Of a stretch of 36,251 nucleotides of DNA, positions 24,860 through 32,530 are shown in pieces. The stretch lies in the NCBI GenBank assembly GCA_024223125.1, contig JAAEOP010001204.1, positions 1 through 36,251 of the forward strand. The letters run 5' to 3'. The stretch's first letter is position 1; the number at the start of each line of letters is the position of its first letter. The position numbers and the translations under genes were made by a program. Below the pieces are notes generated by a model. It searched no databases and was not told the origin of the DNA. It saw nothing but the letters and a program-made list of their open reading frames with translations. Origin of the DNA: Chloroflexota bacterium. GTDB lineage: Bacteria > Chloroflexota > Anaerolineae > Promineifilales > Promineifilaceae.

Positions 24860-26641
24860 ATGACCGAAACCATCTTACATCGGCTGCATAAAAACGGCCG
24901 TACTCGCCCAAATGCCCCTGCATATTATGAAAAAACCAACAATGTATGGGTTCCCACAACCTGGCAAGAATATGTGCAACAAGTACGTCAGGTGGCCAAA
25001 GCCTTGGTTGCTTTAGATTTTAAACCGGGGCAAAACAGCTCCATTTTAGGATTTAACCGTTCTGAATGGGTTATCTTTGATCTGGCGACGATGATGGTCG
25101 GCGGCGCGCCGACCGGCATTTACACCACAAACTCTTCTCATGAATGTAAATACATCATTGAAAACGCCGAAACCCCAATTATTCTAGTGGAAAACCAGGG
25201 ACAGTGGGACAAAATCAAAGAAGTACGGGATGATATTGCCTGCCTTAAACACATCATCACCATGAAGGGGACGCAAATTGATGATGAAATGACCCTGGAT
25301 TGGGAGGGTTTTCTGGCTAAAGGCAATGACGTGCCCGATGAAGAGATTGATAAACGGATGGCAGCATTGGAGCAGGAACAGCTTGCCACCCTGATTTACA
25401 CTTCGGGGACAACTGGCCCGCCGAAAGGGGTAATGCTTTCCCACAAAAATCTGGCCCGCACTGCCGAAATCCTTATCGAAACATTTACAGCCACGCCGGC
25501 CGATTCACTCGTCTCCTACCTTCCTTTTTCCCATATTGCCGAGCAGATGGCTTCTGTTCACCTGCCCATAACAGCTGGTTATCAGGTTTATTTTGCCCAG
25601 TATCCCCCGCAAGACCATTTGAATGACAACTTTAAAGAGGTGCAGCCGACGTTGGTGTTTGGTGTTCCCCGAATCTGGGAGCGGTTCCAGGCCGGCGTGG
25701 CAGCCACTATGAACGAAGCAACCGGAGCCAGAGCCAAAATTGCCAGTTGGGCGATGGATGTTGGCAAGAAAACATCCGCTTTGAAGAACCAGGGTGAAGT
25801 GCCATCTGGACTTTTGGGCTTGAAATATAAAATTGCCGAAGCACTTGTTTTTAGCAAGGTCAAAGCTGCGTTGGGCTTTTCTAATATGCGCGTTGGCCTC
25901 ACCGCGGCCGCTCCTATCGCACCCGAAATCCTGGAATATTTTCAGCAGTTTGATCTCTTCATTTATGAGTTATATGGTCAGTCAGAAGGGAGTGGTCCCA
26001 CAACCTCCAATCGTCCTGGGGCCAATAAGATCGGCACGGTCGGTCAGCAGTTGTCAAATGTAGAATTTAAACTGGGTGACGACGGTGAGATTTTAGTGAA
26101 AGGGCCAAATGTGTTCCTGGGTTACTATAGAAATGAAGTGGCTACCGCAGAAGATTTGCGGGATGGTTGGCTGCAATCGGGCGACCTGGGTCAATATGAC
26201 GATGATGGGTATCTGACGATTGTCGGCCGTAAAAAGGAAATCATCATCACCTCAGGCGGCAAGAATATTGCTCCTAAGAACATTGAGGCGGCTCTTAAGA
26301 ATCTGGATATTGTGGCACAGGCGGTGGTGATTGGCGAGCAGCGACGTTATATCACCGCCTTGTTGACGTTGGATGAAGAAGCAGCAGCCGTGTTTGCCCA
26401 GCAGCAGGGGCTAGAAGGTCAGTCTCTGCACAATAATCCTAAATTGATTGAATATTTACAGGCGGAAATTGATGCCAAAGTGAACAATATGTTGGCTCGT
26501 GTGGAACAGGTACGCAGGTTCCGGATACTGCCGCGAGACTTTACCATTGAAGATGGTGAAATGACGCCCACGATGAAAATTAAACGGCGTATCATTAACG
26601 AACATTTCTCCGATGAGATTGAATCTATGTATCAGGGATAG
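24860..26641 (+). CDS. Long-chain fatty-acid-CoA ligase (AMP-forming)
   Basis: This 593-aa adenylate-forming enzyme activates fatty acids to acyl-CoA via acyl-AMP. Motifs in order: P-loop Y-T-S-G-T-T-G-P-P-K-G (180-190), the S-Y-L-P-x-S-H motif of long-chain enzymes, E-L-Y-G-Q-S-E-G (A5 motif), S-G-D-L-G-Q-Y-D-D-D-G-Y (A7), and G-R-K-K-E-I-I-I-T-S-G-G-K-N-I-A-P (A8/A10 region) with the C-terminal lid. Length and motifs match the FadD15-like group of long-chain ligases, and it is soluble or peripherally bound. AAGGAGG precedes the ATG. A very long hairpin follows the stop, so it is probably transcribed alone. It supplies acyl-CoA to the enzymes encoded to the right. Confidence 0.94.
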   Translation: MTETILHRLHKNGRTRPNAPAYYEKTNNVWVPTTWQEYVQQVRQVAKALVALDFKPGQNSSILGFNRSEWVIFDLATMMVGGAPTGIYTTNSSHECKYIIENAETPIILVENQGQWDKIKEVRDDIACLKHIITMKGTQIDDEMTLDWEGFLAKGNDVPDEEIDKRMAALEQEQLATLIYTSGTTGPPKGVMLSHKNLARTAEILIETFTATPADSLVSYLPFSHIAEQMASVHLPITAGYQVYFAQYPPQDHLNDNFKEVQPTLVFGVPRIWERFQAGVAATMNEATGARAKIASWAMDVGKKTSALKNQGEVPSGLLGLKYKIAEALVFSKVKAALGFSNMRVGLTAAAPIAPEILEYFQQFDLFIYELYGQSEGSGPTTSNRPGANKIGTVGQQLSNVEFKLGDDGEILVKGPNVFLGYYRNEVATAEDLRDGWLQSGDLGQYDDDGYLTIVGRKKEIIITSGGKNIAPKNIEAALKNLDIVAQAVVIGEQRRYITALLTLDEEAAAVFAQQQGLEGQSLHNNPKLIEYLQAEIDAKVNNMLARVEQVRRFRILPRDFTIEDGEMTPTMKIKRRIINEHFSDEIESMYQG

Positions 26642-26656
26642 CTGTTACCATGATTT

Positions 26657-26719
26657 CAACGAATTGAGGAACAAACGAATTTACTTGACTGCCCAATTCG
26701 TTTGTTCCCAAATTCGTTG
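26657..26719 (+). terminator. Very long hairpin after the acyl-CoA synthetase gene
   Basis: CAACGAATT-GA-GGAACAAACGAATT (26657-26681) is matched by AATTCGTTTGTTCC-CA-AATTCGTTG (26695-26719): 14 perfect pairs, a 2-base internal loop and 9 more pairs around a 13-base loop. TACTCTTTTCT follows. It probably ends the ligase transcript; the CGAATT words also occur four times within it. Confidence 0.55.
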
Positions 26720-26932
26720 TACTCTTTTCTAATTCCGTATTCCCGGTTTAACCCCATTTTGCTGTTGATAATAATTTAATATAGTTGTGACACTGGCTAG
26801 ATTTTTCGCAGGATAGGTAAACTATCTCATCAAACTCTGAATCAATTTTCCTGCCAATTCCAGTATAAGTTGTTAAAATGGGTAGAAATATTAAAGAAAT
26901 AATTTTACTTGACTTAGTGAGGAGTGAGAGCA

Positions 26933-28147
26933 ATGACGGGAGAAACAACTCAAGAACGAATGCCACTAACACCAGAGATGTTGTGGCCGGTTGAATCTTA
27001 TCGGGAACAAGGCCTTTATTTTTATCTGGAAGCGACACAGGATATTTTGCCCAACGGTCGTGTCAATGTAGAAGGACGTGGCGAGATGATTATGTTGGGC
27101 AGCTACTCTTACCTGGGACTAATCAAACATCCAATAATTGATGCCGCAGCGCAGGCGGCCGTAGAAAAATATGGTACAGGCACACATGGTGTGCGCTTGC
27201 TGGCTGGCTCTTTGGTACTGCACAATGAATTGGAAGAGCGCATTGCCGCCTTCAAAAGTACAGAAGCAGCCATTACCTTTTCCAGCGGTTACGTTACCAA
27301 CCTCTCTACCATTTCTTCCCTGCTGCGTAAGGGAGATACAGTCATCAGTGATAAGTTGAACCATGCCAGTATTGTGGATGGCTGTATGCTGGCTATGGCT
27401 CACCATGTCCGCTTCCGCCACAATGATATGGATCATCTGGAAAGACGGTTGAGAAACGCTAATCCACACGGCCGTAAATTGGTTATTGCAGATGCCGTGT
27501 TCAGCATGGATGGGGACATTATCAATCTGCCTGAAGTGGTTAAATTGTGTAAAAAGCATGATGCCTATCTGATGATTGATGAAGCCCATTCTATTGGTGT
27601 ATTGGGCGAATATGGGCACGGTATTGAAGAACATTTTAACCTGCCGCCAGACTCAGTAGACATCAAAATGGGTACACTCAGCAAAACAATCCCCAGCACC
27701 GGGGGCTATGTAGCCGGCAGCCAGGAACTTATCACTTTCCTCAATCATGAAGCGCGGGGTTTTATCTTTTCGGCCGCACTGCCACCGGCTTCGACTGCGG
27801 CCGCTAAAGTTGCCTTCGATGTTATTGAAGAAGAACCGTGGCGTGTCCAGAAAGTTCAAGACAATTACAATCATTTTGCCGGCCGTTTGCGGGAAGCCGG
27901 GTTTGATCTACTCTACACCGAAACGGCCATCGTTCCCGTCATCTGCGGCTCGACAGAAAATGGAGCTTTGTTGGCTCATTACTGCCAGCAGCATGGTATC
28001 TTTGTGCAAGCTGTTGTTGCGCCTGTTGTGCCCGAAGGGTTGGCCCGCCTCCGCGCCTGTGTTTCGGCCGCCCATAGGATGGAAGATATAGATTTCTGTG
28101 CCGATACCATCATTGCCGGAGGCAAAGAATTGGGGATTATTGATTAG
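26933..28147 (+). CDS. Alpha-oxoamine synthase family PLP enzyme
   Basis: From the ATG at 26933 the protein has 404 aa. It belongs to the fold-type I enzymes that join an amino acid with an acyl-CoA and release CO2 (BioF, KBL, serine palmitoyltransferase, ALA synthase). Visible residues: G-S-Y-S-Y-L-G-L near the N-terminus, G-T-H-G-V-R-L-L-A-G, H144 in L-N-H-A-S, D216-E-A-H219, and the PLP lysine K251 in M-G-T-L-S-K-T. A GTG start nine bases upstream (26924) overlaps the ribosome-binding site AGGAG (26920-26924), so the ATG is preferred. Which amino acid and acyl-CoA are used is unclear; the ligase upstream makes a long-chain donor possible, which would give a sphingoid-like 3-ketone. Threonine breakdown (KBL) is the main alternative. 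Confidence 0.88.
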   Translation: MTGETTQERMPLTPEMLWPVESYREQGLYFYLEATQDILPNGRVNVEGRGEMIMLGSYSYLGLIKHPIIDAAAQAAVEKYGTGTHGVRLLAGSLVLHNELEERIAAFKSTEAAITFSSGYVTNLSTISSLLRKGDTVISDKLNHASIVDGCMLAMAHHVRFRHNDMDHLERRLRNANPHGRKLVIADAVFSMDGDIINLPEVVKLCKKHDAYLMIDEAHSIGVLGEYGHGIEEHFNLPPDSVDIKMGTLSKTIPSTGGYVAGSQELITFLNHEARGFIFSAALPPASTAAAKVAFDVIEEEPWRVQKVQDNYNHFAGRLREAGFDLLYTETAIVPVICGSTENGALLAHYCQQHGIFVQAVVAPVVPEGLARLRACVSAAHRMEDIDFCADTIIAGGKELGIID

Positions 28148-28225
28148 ATGACCATTACTGGCGACGAATAGCCAGCCTGGCGTTAACGGCCGATTTGCTC
28201 ACATCCTTTGTTGACCAACTGAAAG

Positions 28226-28231
28226 TATAAT
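28226..28231 (+). promoter_or_regulatory. Possible -10 box of the carboxylase beta gene
   Basis: A perfect TATAAT lies 25 bp before the ATG at 28256 and is followed directly by an ACGGCCGT octamer at 28233-28240. A TTGACC is too close (9-bp spacer) to act as -35. Confidence 0.35.
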
Positions 28232-28255
28232 AACGGCCGTCCATTATCAAAACCT

Positions 28256-29857
28256 ATGTTCCAATCTCAAATTAACCCCAACAGTGACGAGTACAAGACA
28301 AGTTATCAGGCCATGCAGCAGCTTGTTAACCAGCTTAACGAGCGCCAGATGCAGGTGCGAACTGGCGGCGGTGAAAAGGGCCGTCGTAAAATGCACAAAC
28401 GAGGCAAACTACTGCCGCGGGAAAGGCTGGAACTATTGCTCGATCCCGGTACGCCATTCTTAGAATTGTCCCCTTTGGCTGCCTGGGGGTTATACAATGA
28501 TGAATCTCCGGCCGCTTCTAATATTACCGGTATCGGTGTAGTCTCTGGCGTGGAGTGTATGATTTTTGTGAACGACCCCACGATCAAGGGCGGGGCCATT
28601 TATCCCATGTCGCTGCAAAAGACGTTGCGAGCGCAAGCCATCGCTCAGGAAAATCGGCTGCCCTGTATTAGCTTGGTGGAATCGGCCGGGGCCAATCTGC
28701 TGTTTCAGGATGAAATCTTCATTTTGGGTGGGCGCAGTTTTGCCAACCAGGCCCGTATGTCTAGCCAGGGTATTCCCCAGATTTCGTTGGTGTTTGGTTC
28801 TTCCACGGCCGGGGGGGCCTATGTGCCGGGAATGAGTGACTACACCGTGTTTGTGCGCGGTAAAGCGACAGCCTATTTAGGCGGGCCGCCGCTGGTGAAG
28901 ATGGCGACGGGTGAGGAAACAGATGATGAATCGCTGGGTGGCGCAGAGATGCACGCTCAAGTTTCCGGTCTGGCCGATTATCTGGCGGAGGATGATGCCG
29001 ATGCGATTCGGATCGGCCGCAAAATTGTGGCCCAACTATCGGTGGAGAAAGTGGGATACGGCCGTCGTCAATCCCCCCATCTTCCAGTCTATGACCTGGA
29101 TGAATTGCTGGGCGTTATTCCGGCCGATCCCAAAATCCCCTTCGACATCCGCGAAATTATTATACGTCTGGTAGATAGCTCCGACTTCTTTGAATTCAAG
29201 CCTGATTATGGTTCCACACTGGTTTGCGGTCATGCCCATCTGAACGGATGGCCAGTCGGATTAATTGGCAACAACGGCATTTTGTTTTCCAAGAGCGCCA
29301 ATAAAGCGGCTCAGTTCATTCAGCTGTGCAACCAGAGTCGTACACCGCTCATCTATTTGCAAAATATTACCGGCTTTATGGTGGGCACAAAGTATGAACG
29401 CCAGGGTATCATCAAACATGGCAGCCAGATGATTAACGCGGTGGCAACTTCTACCGTGCCCCAATTTTCGGTGATTGTGGGCGGTAGTTATGGGGCCGGG
29501 AATTATGCGATGTGCGGCCGTGCCTATGACCCTCGCTTTTTGTGGACCTGGCCCAACAGCCGTGTGGCCGTGATGGGTGGCGAACAGGCGGCCGGGGTGC
29601 TGGCGCTTGTGCAAGAGGGGCAGGCACGACGGCGGGGCATAGAGCCAGATCAAAACGCCATCCAAATGTTACAGATGATGACGCGGCAGAAGTTTGAACA
29701 GGAATCTGACCCTTATTATGCCACGGCTCGTTTATGGGATGATGGCATTATTGATCCTCGCCATACACGGCAGGTCTTGAGCATTGGATTGTCGGCCGCT
29801 CACAATGTAGATTTTATTTCGCCGGGGATGCCCCATTATGGCGTTTTCCGAATGTAA
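28256..29857 (+). CDS. Acyl-CoA carboxylase beta (carboxyltransferase) subunit, MCC-like
   Basis: This 533-aa protein has the two crotonase-like halves of biotin-dependent carboxyltransferases. It shows G-G-G-E-K-G-R-R-K and R-G-K-L-L-P-R-E-R-L-E-L-L-L-D-P-G near the N-terminus, V-N-D-P-T-I-K-G-G, S-S-T-A-G-G-A-Y-V-P-G-M-S-D, and G-G-P-P-L-V-K-M-A-T-G-E-E; the C-terminal half has N-I-T-G-F-M-V-G and G-G-S-Y-G-A-G-N-Y-A-M-C-G-R-A-Y. Length and blocks fit methylcrotonyl-CoA carboxylase beta best, with propionyl-, geranyl- or other acyl-CoA as alternatives. The biotin-bearing alpha partner is probably the 33539-35542 product, 3.7 kb downstream on the same strand. The start has no clear ribosome-binding site. 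A strong terminator lies about 210 bp after the stop. Confidence 0.92.
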   Translation: MFQSQINPNSDEYKTSYQAMQQLVNQLNERQMQVRTGGGEKGRRKMHKRGKLLPRERLELLLDPGTPFLELSPLAAWGLYNDESPAASNITGIGVVSGVECMIFVNDPTIKGGAIYPMSLQKTLRAQAIAQENRLPCISLVESAGANLLFQDEIFILGGRSFANQARMSSQGIPQISLVFGSSTAGGAYVPGMSDYTVFVRGKATAYLGGPPLVKMATGEETDDESLGGAEMHAQVSGLADYLAEDDADAIRIGRKIVAQLSVEKVGYGRRQSPHLPVYDLDELLGVIPADPKIPFDIREIIIRLVDSSDFFEFKPDYGSTLVCGHAHLNGWPVGLIGNNGILFSKSANKAAQFIQLCNQSRTPLIYLQNITGFMVGTKYERQGIIKHGSQMINAVATSTVPQFSVIVGGSYGAGNYAMCGRAYDPRFLWTWPNSRVAVMGGEQAAGVLALVQEGQARRRGIEPDQNAIQMLQMMTRQKFEQESDPYYATARLWDDGIIDPRHTRQVLSIGLSAAHNVDFISPGMPHYGVFRM

Positions 29858-30067
29858 AAAATGAGTAAGCACATCAGTGGTTTTCGTGTCGGTTTGGGTT
29901 TATCTTGTAGTTGTTGTATTTCCAAGAGTTCAAGAAATAGGTTGTTAGGTGCTGTTCTGACAAACGATTCAAGTTTTAGAGCGTTAACGGCCGTTACCTA
30001 TCTGCAATCATTCTCAGAGCGATGCGGTTGTGAGTTTGTAAACTCCTCTGTTTAACATGGAGGAAGT

Positions 30068-30098
30068 CCGGTTCAATTTGGAACCGGTTTTTTTATTT
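30068..30098 (+). terminator. Rho-independent terminator
   Basis: CCGGTTC, a 6-base loop AATTTG, GAACCGG, then TTTTTTTATTT. This is the most classical terminator of the window and ends transcription from the carboxylase beta gene or from a short RNA in the preceding gap. Confidence 0.8.
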
Positions 30099-30168
30099 GG
30101 GTTACTTGTTTGATACAATCTGACATGATGCGTCATGGCGCATGTTTTTCCATAACCTCTTATCGTCC

Positions 30169-30230
30169 AGACCTGCGAGGTTTCCATTAGGGAAAAGGTA
30201 CAAAATTATGTTCAAAAATCTCGCAGGTCT
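30169..30230. repeat. Inverted repeat AGACCTGCGAG ... CTCGCAGGTCT
   Basis: A perfect 11-bp inverted repeat with a 40-base loop, 39 bp before the LLM oxidoreductase start. From memory, GACCTGCGAGGTTT-type palindromes are dispersed in several Chloroflexi and cyanobacterial genomes, so it is likely a dispersed repeat rather than a gene-specific operator. Confidence 0.6.
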
Positions 30231-30269
30231 TCATAGTGACTGAATGCTTACATTCAAAAGGAAACGGCC

Positions 30270-31304
30270 GTGAAATTTGACATTACCTTACTCATACATG
30301 ATCTAAAAGAAATGGCGGCCTTTGCTCAATCGGCTGAAAATATAGGATTTGACGGCCTCTGGACGGCCGAAACCAACCACGATGCCTTTCTCCCTCTGGC
30401 ATTAGCTGCCGAACACAGCCAGCAGATGGACCTGGGTACGGCCATTGCTGTCGCCTTCCCGCGCAGCCCCACCATTTTGGCACAAATAGCGTGGGATTTG
30501 GCCAAGTATAGCAACGGCCGTTTCATCCTCGGCCTCGGCCCCCAAGTTAAAGCGCATAATGTACTACGGTTGGGAACCAAATGGGAAAAGCCGGTCAAGA
30601 AGATGCGTGAAACAATTCAGGCTATTCATGCCTTGTGGGATTGTTGGCAGGACGGCAAACCGCTTGATTTTGAAGGCGAATTCTTCCTACTGAAATTGAT
30701 GACTCCTTTCTTCAATCCCGGCCCCATTGATGTGCCCAAACCACCCATTTATATTGCGGCCGTCAACAAAAACATGCTGCGTCTGGCTGGAGAATTGTGT
30801 GATGGCGCCCACCTCCACGTCATTCATTCGGTTAAATATTTTGACGAATTTGCTTTTCCTCATATTGAAGCGGGTATGGCAAAAAACGGCCGTAAACGGG
30901 CCGACTTTAGCGCCACAACATCTATCTTCGCCATCCCCACCGACGACCCTGAATACGCCCAATGGGCTGAAGACTTTGTCAAGCAGCAAATATCATTTTA
31001 CATGAGTACCCCCGCTTACCGGGTGTTGGCCCAACTACATGGTTGGGAAGATATTGCTAAAACATTGAGCCAGATGGCGCGTAACGGCCGTTGGGACGAT
31101 ATGCCCGCTCTCATCAACGATGACATCCTTGACATTATTGCCGTTACCGGAACCTGGGCCGAATTACCCCACATCATTCATCAAAAATATGGCAGCCGCC
31201 TCGACCGCGTCAGCTACTACTTGCCCTACATTCCCGGTCAAAATGAAGACAGTTGGCGGGCTAGTATTGAAGAATTTAAAAGTTTGCAAGTGGCAAGTTT
31301 GTAA
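30270..31304 (+). CDS. LLM-class F420-dependent oxidoreductase
   Basis: This 344-aa protein has the TIM-barrel fold of luciferase-like flavin/F420 enzymes, and by overall pattern resembles the TIGR03617-type group predicted to use coenzyme F420. Visible blocks: F-A-Q-S-A-E-N-I-G-F-D-G-L-W-T-A-E at 17-33, G-T-A-I-A-V-A-F-P-R-S-P, N-G-R-F-I-L-G-L-G-P-Q-V, and P-P-I-Y-I-A-A-V-N near 160. The reaction is unknown. The start is a GTG that forms the last G of an ACGGCCGT-G string (octamer 30264-30271), with AAAAGGA upstream. The last codons are part of a hairpin that continues past the stop (31287-31347). The next gene, an acyl-CoA dehydrogenase, is 58 bp downstream and probably in the same transcript. 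Confidence 0.9.
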   Translation: MKFDITLLIHDLKEMAAFAQSAENIGFDGLWTAETNHDAFLPLALAAEHSQQMDLGTAIAVAFPRSPTILAQIAWDLAKYSNGRFILGLGPQVKAHNVLRLGTKWEKPVKKMRETIQAIHALWDCWQDGKPLDFEGEFFLLKLMTPFFNPGPIDVPKPPIYIAAVNKNMLRLAGELCDGAHLHVIHSVKYFDEFAFPHIEAGMAKNGRKRADFSATTSIFAIPTDDPEYAQWAEDFVKQQISFYMSTPAYRVLAQLHGWEDIAKTLSQMARNGRWDDMPALINDDILDIIAVTGTWAELPHIIHQKYGSRLDRVSYYLPYIPGQNEDSWRASIEEFKSLQVASL

Positions 31305-31347
31305 GCGGTGCCCCCCTAATTCATTCATTTGCAAACTTGCCTACTTG
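31287..31347 (+). repeat. Inverted repeat across the LLM stop codon
   Basis: CAAGT-GGCAAGTTTG (31287-31301) pairs with CAAACTTGCC-T-ACTTG (31332-31347), with one bulged T and further weak pairs inward. The left arm codes for the end of the LLM protein (S-L-Q-V-A-S-L), and the right arm ends just before the ribosome-binding site of the next gene. Confidence 0.6.
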
Positions 31348-31362
31348 TACACCGGAGAAAAA

Positions 31363-32520
31363 ATGTCCCTCTACTTTCACGAAGAACACAATATGTTCCG
31401 ACAAATGGTACGCCGTTTTGTCGAAAACGAAATCAACCCGTATGTAGAAGCCTGGGAAGAAGCGGAAATATTCCCTGCCCACGACCTGTTCAAAAAAGCG
31501 GGCGCATTAGGTTTGTTGGGCATCACTTGCCCCGAAGAATATGGTGGCAGCGATCTCGATTACTGGTATGAAGTCGTCATGCTGGAAGAAATCGGTAAAG
31601 CTAATTGTGCCGGTGTTCCCATGGCCATCGCTGTGCAAACCGATATGGCTACCCCCGCCCTGGCCCAATTTGGCACACATGAACAAAAAGAGAAATTTCT
31701 CCAGCCAGCCATAACTGGCGAGGCTGTCTTTTCCATCGCCGTTAGTGAACCAGATGCTGGCTCTGATGTAGCCGCTATTCGCACTCGTGCTACGGCCGAC
31801 GGCGACGACTACATCATCAACGGTTCTAAAATGTGGATTACTAGCGGAACTCAGGCTGACTACCTGACCCTGTTGACCCGTACCAGTGGTGAGCACGGGT
31901 TCAAGGGGATGTCGCTCATCATTGCACCTACCGATACGCCTGGATTTAGCGTCAGTAAAAAATTGGAGAAGCTGGGCAATCATAGCAGCGACACCGCCAT
32001 CCTCTCTTTTGACAATATGCGCGTGCCCCAGGCCAATCGTATTGGGCCAGAAGGGATGGGCTTCATGTTGCAAATGCAGCAGTTCCAAAAAGAACGGTTG
32101 GCCGCGACTGTGATGAGCATCTCTGGCATGGAAAAAATCATTGATATGACGGTTGATTACTGCCGCCAACGGGAAACATTTGGCAAACCGCTTATTGATA
32201 ATCAATGGATTCATTTCAAATTATGTGAATTGCTGACAGAAGTGGAAGCATTGCGCCAATTGGCGTACCATTGTACGCGCATGTTGGTGGCTGGAGAGGA
32301 TGTGACCAAAGAGGTTTCGATGGCGAAACTGAAAGCCGGTCGTCTAGCCCGTGAAGTAGCCGATACATGTTTGCAATTTCACGGCGGCATGGGCTACGTG
32401 GAAGAATATCCGCTGGCCCGTTACTTTCGCGATGCCCGTTTACTATCTGTTGGCGGCGGCGCTGATGAAATTATGTTGGGCATTATTGCCAAATATGAGG
32501 GAATTCTGCCCTCAAGATGA
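31363..32520 (+). CDS. Acyl-CoA dehydrogenase, isovaleryl-CoA-dehydrogenase type
   Basis: This FAD enzyme of 385 aa oxidises an acyl-CoA to the 2,3-enoyl-CoA and passes electrons to ETF. FAD/substrate blocks are clear: F-S-I-A-V-S-E-P-D-A-G-S-D, W-I-T-S-G, R-Q-R-E-T-F-G-K-P-L, and Q-F-H-G-G-M-G-Y. The usual catalytic Glu near the C-terminus (Y-E-G-T) is replaced by Gly (S-V-G-G-G-A-D-E-I, 362-370), while E244 in F-Q-K-E-R-L sits where isovaleryl-CoA dehydrogenase has its base. This favours a branched or long-chain substrate. The frame is open to 31120, but that part lies over the LLM gene; ATG 31363 with GGAG is the true start. An APH-fold kinase gene follows after 10 bases. Confidence 0.93.
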   Translation: MSLYFHEEHNMFRQMVRRFVENEINPYVEAWEEAEIFPAHDLFKKAGALGLLGITCPEEYGGSDLDYWYEVVMLEEIGKANCAGVPMAIAVQTDMATPALAQFGTHEQKEKFLQPAITGEAVFSIAVSEPDAGSDVAAIRTRATADGDDYIINGSKMWITSGTQADYLTLLTRTSGEHGFKGMSLIIAPTDTPGFSVSKKLEKLGNHSSDTAILSFDNMRVPQANRIGPEGMGFMLQMQQFQKERLAATVMSISGMEKIIDMTVDYCRQRETFGKPLIDNQWIHFKLCELLTEVEALRQLAYHCTRMLVAGEDVTKEVSMAKLKAGRLAREVADTCLQFHGGMGYVEEYPLARYFRDARLLSVGGGADEIMLGIIAKYEGILPSR

Positions 32521-32530
32521 GGAGAAAAAT

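Larger units (their letters stand above)
29858..30269. other. Structured 412-bp intergenic region
   Basis: No convincing gene lies here. In order it holds an ACGGCCGT octamer (29987), a GAGTTT-GT-AAACTC hairpin (30032-30045), a CTCC/GGAG pair, a strong terminator (30068-30098), the palindrome CATGA-TGCG-TCATG (near 30124-30137), and the long inverted repeat at 30169-30230. Several stems before a terminator could be a leader RNA or small RNA, but no known RNA family was recognised. Confidence 0.5.

Noticed and set aside
26748..27038. 96-codon minus-strand frame with hydrophobic stretch
   Set aside because: Overlaps the start of the alpha-oxoamine synthase gene; hydrophobicity comes from AT-rich spacer.
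27119..27634. 171-codon minus-strand frame
   Set aside because: Antisense shadow of the alpha-oxoamine synthase gene.
29861..30055. 64-codon frame right after the carboxylase beta stop
   Set aside because: No ribosome-binding site of its own, odd Ser/Cys-rich composition, no family resemblance; it overlaps the hairpins of the spacer.
31120..31362. Upstream extension of the acyl-CoA dehydrogenase frame
   Set aside because: Overlaps the LLM gene in another frame; family alignment and ribosome-binding site put the start at 31363.
31507..32214. 235-codon minus-strand frame
   Set aside because: Antisense shadow of the acyl-CoA dehydrogenase gene, whose motifs are complete.
32432..32530. Upstream extension of the kinase frame
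   Set aside because: Overlaps the end of the dehydrogenase gene; GAGGAG before 32531 sets the start.
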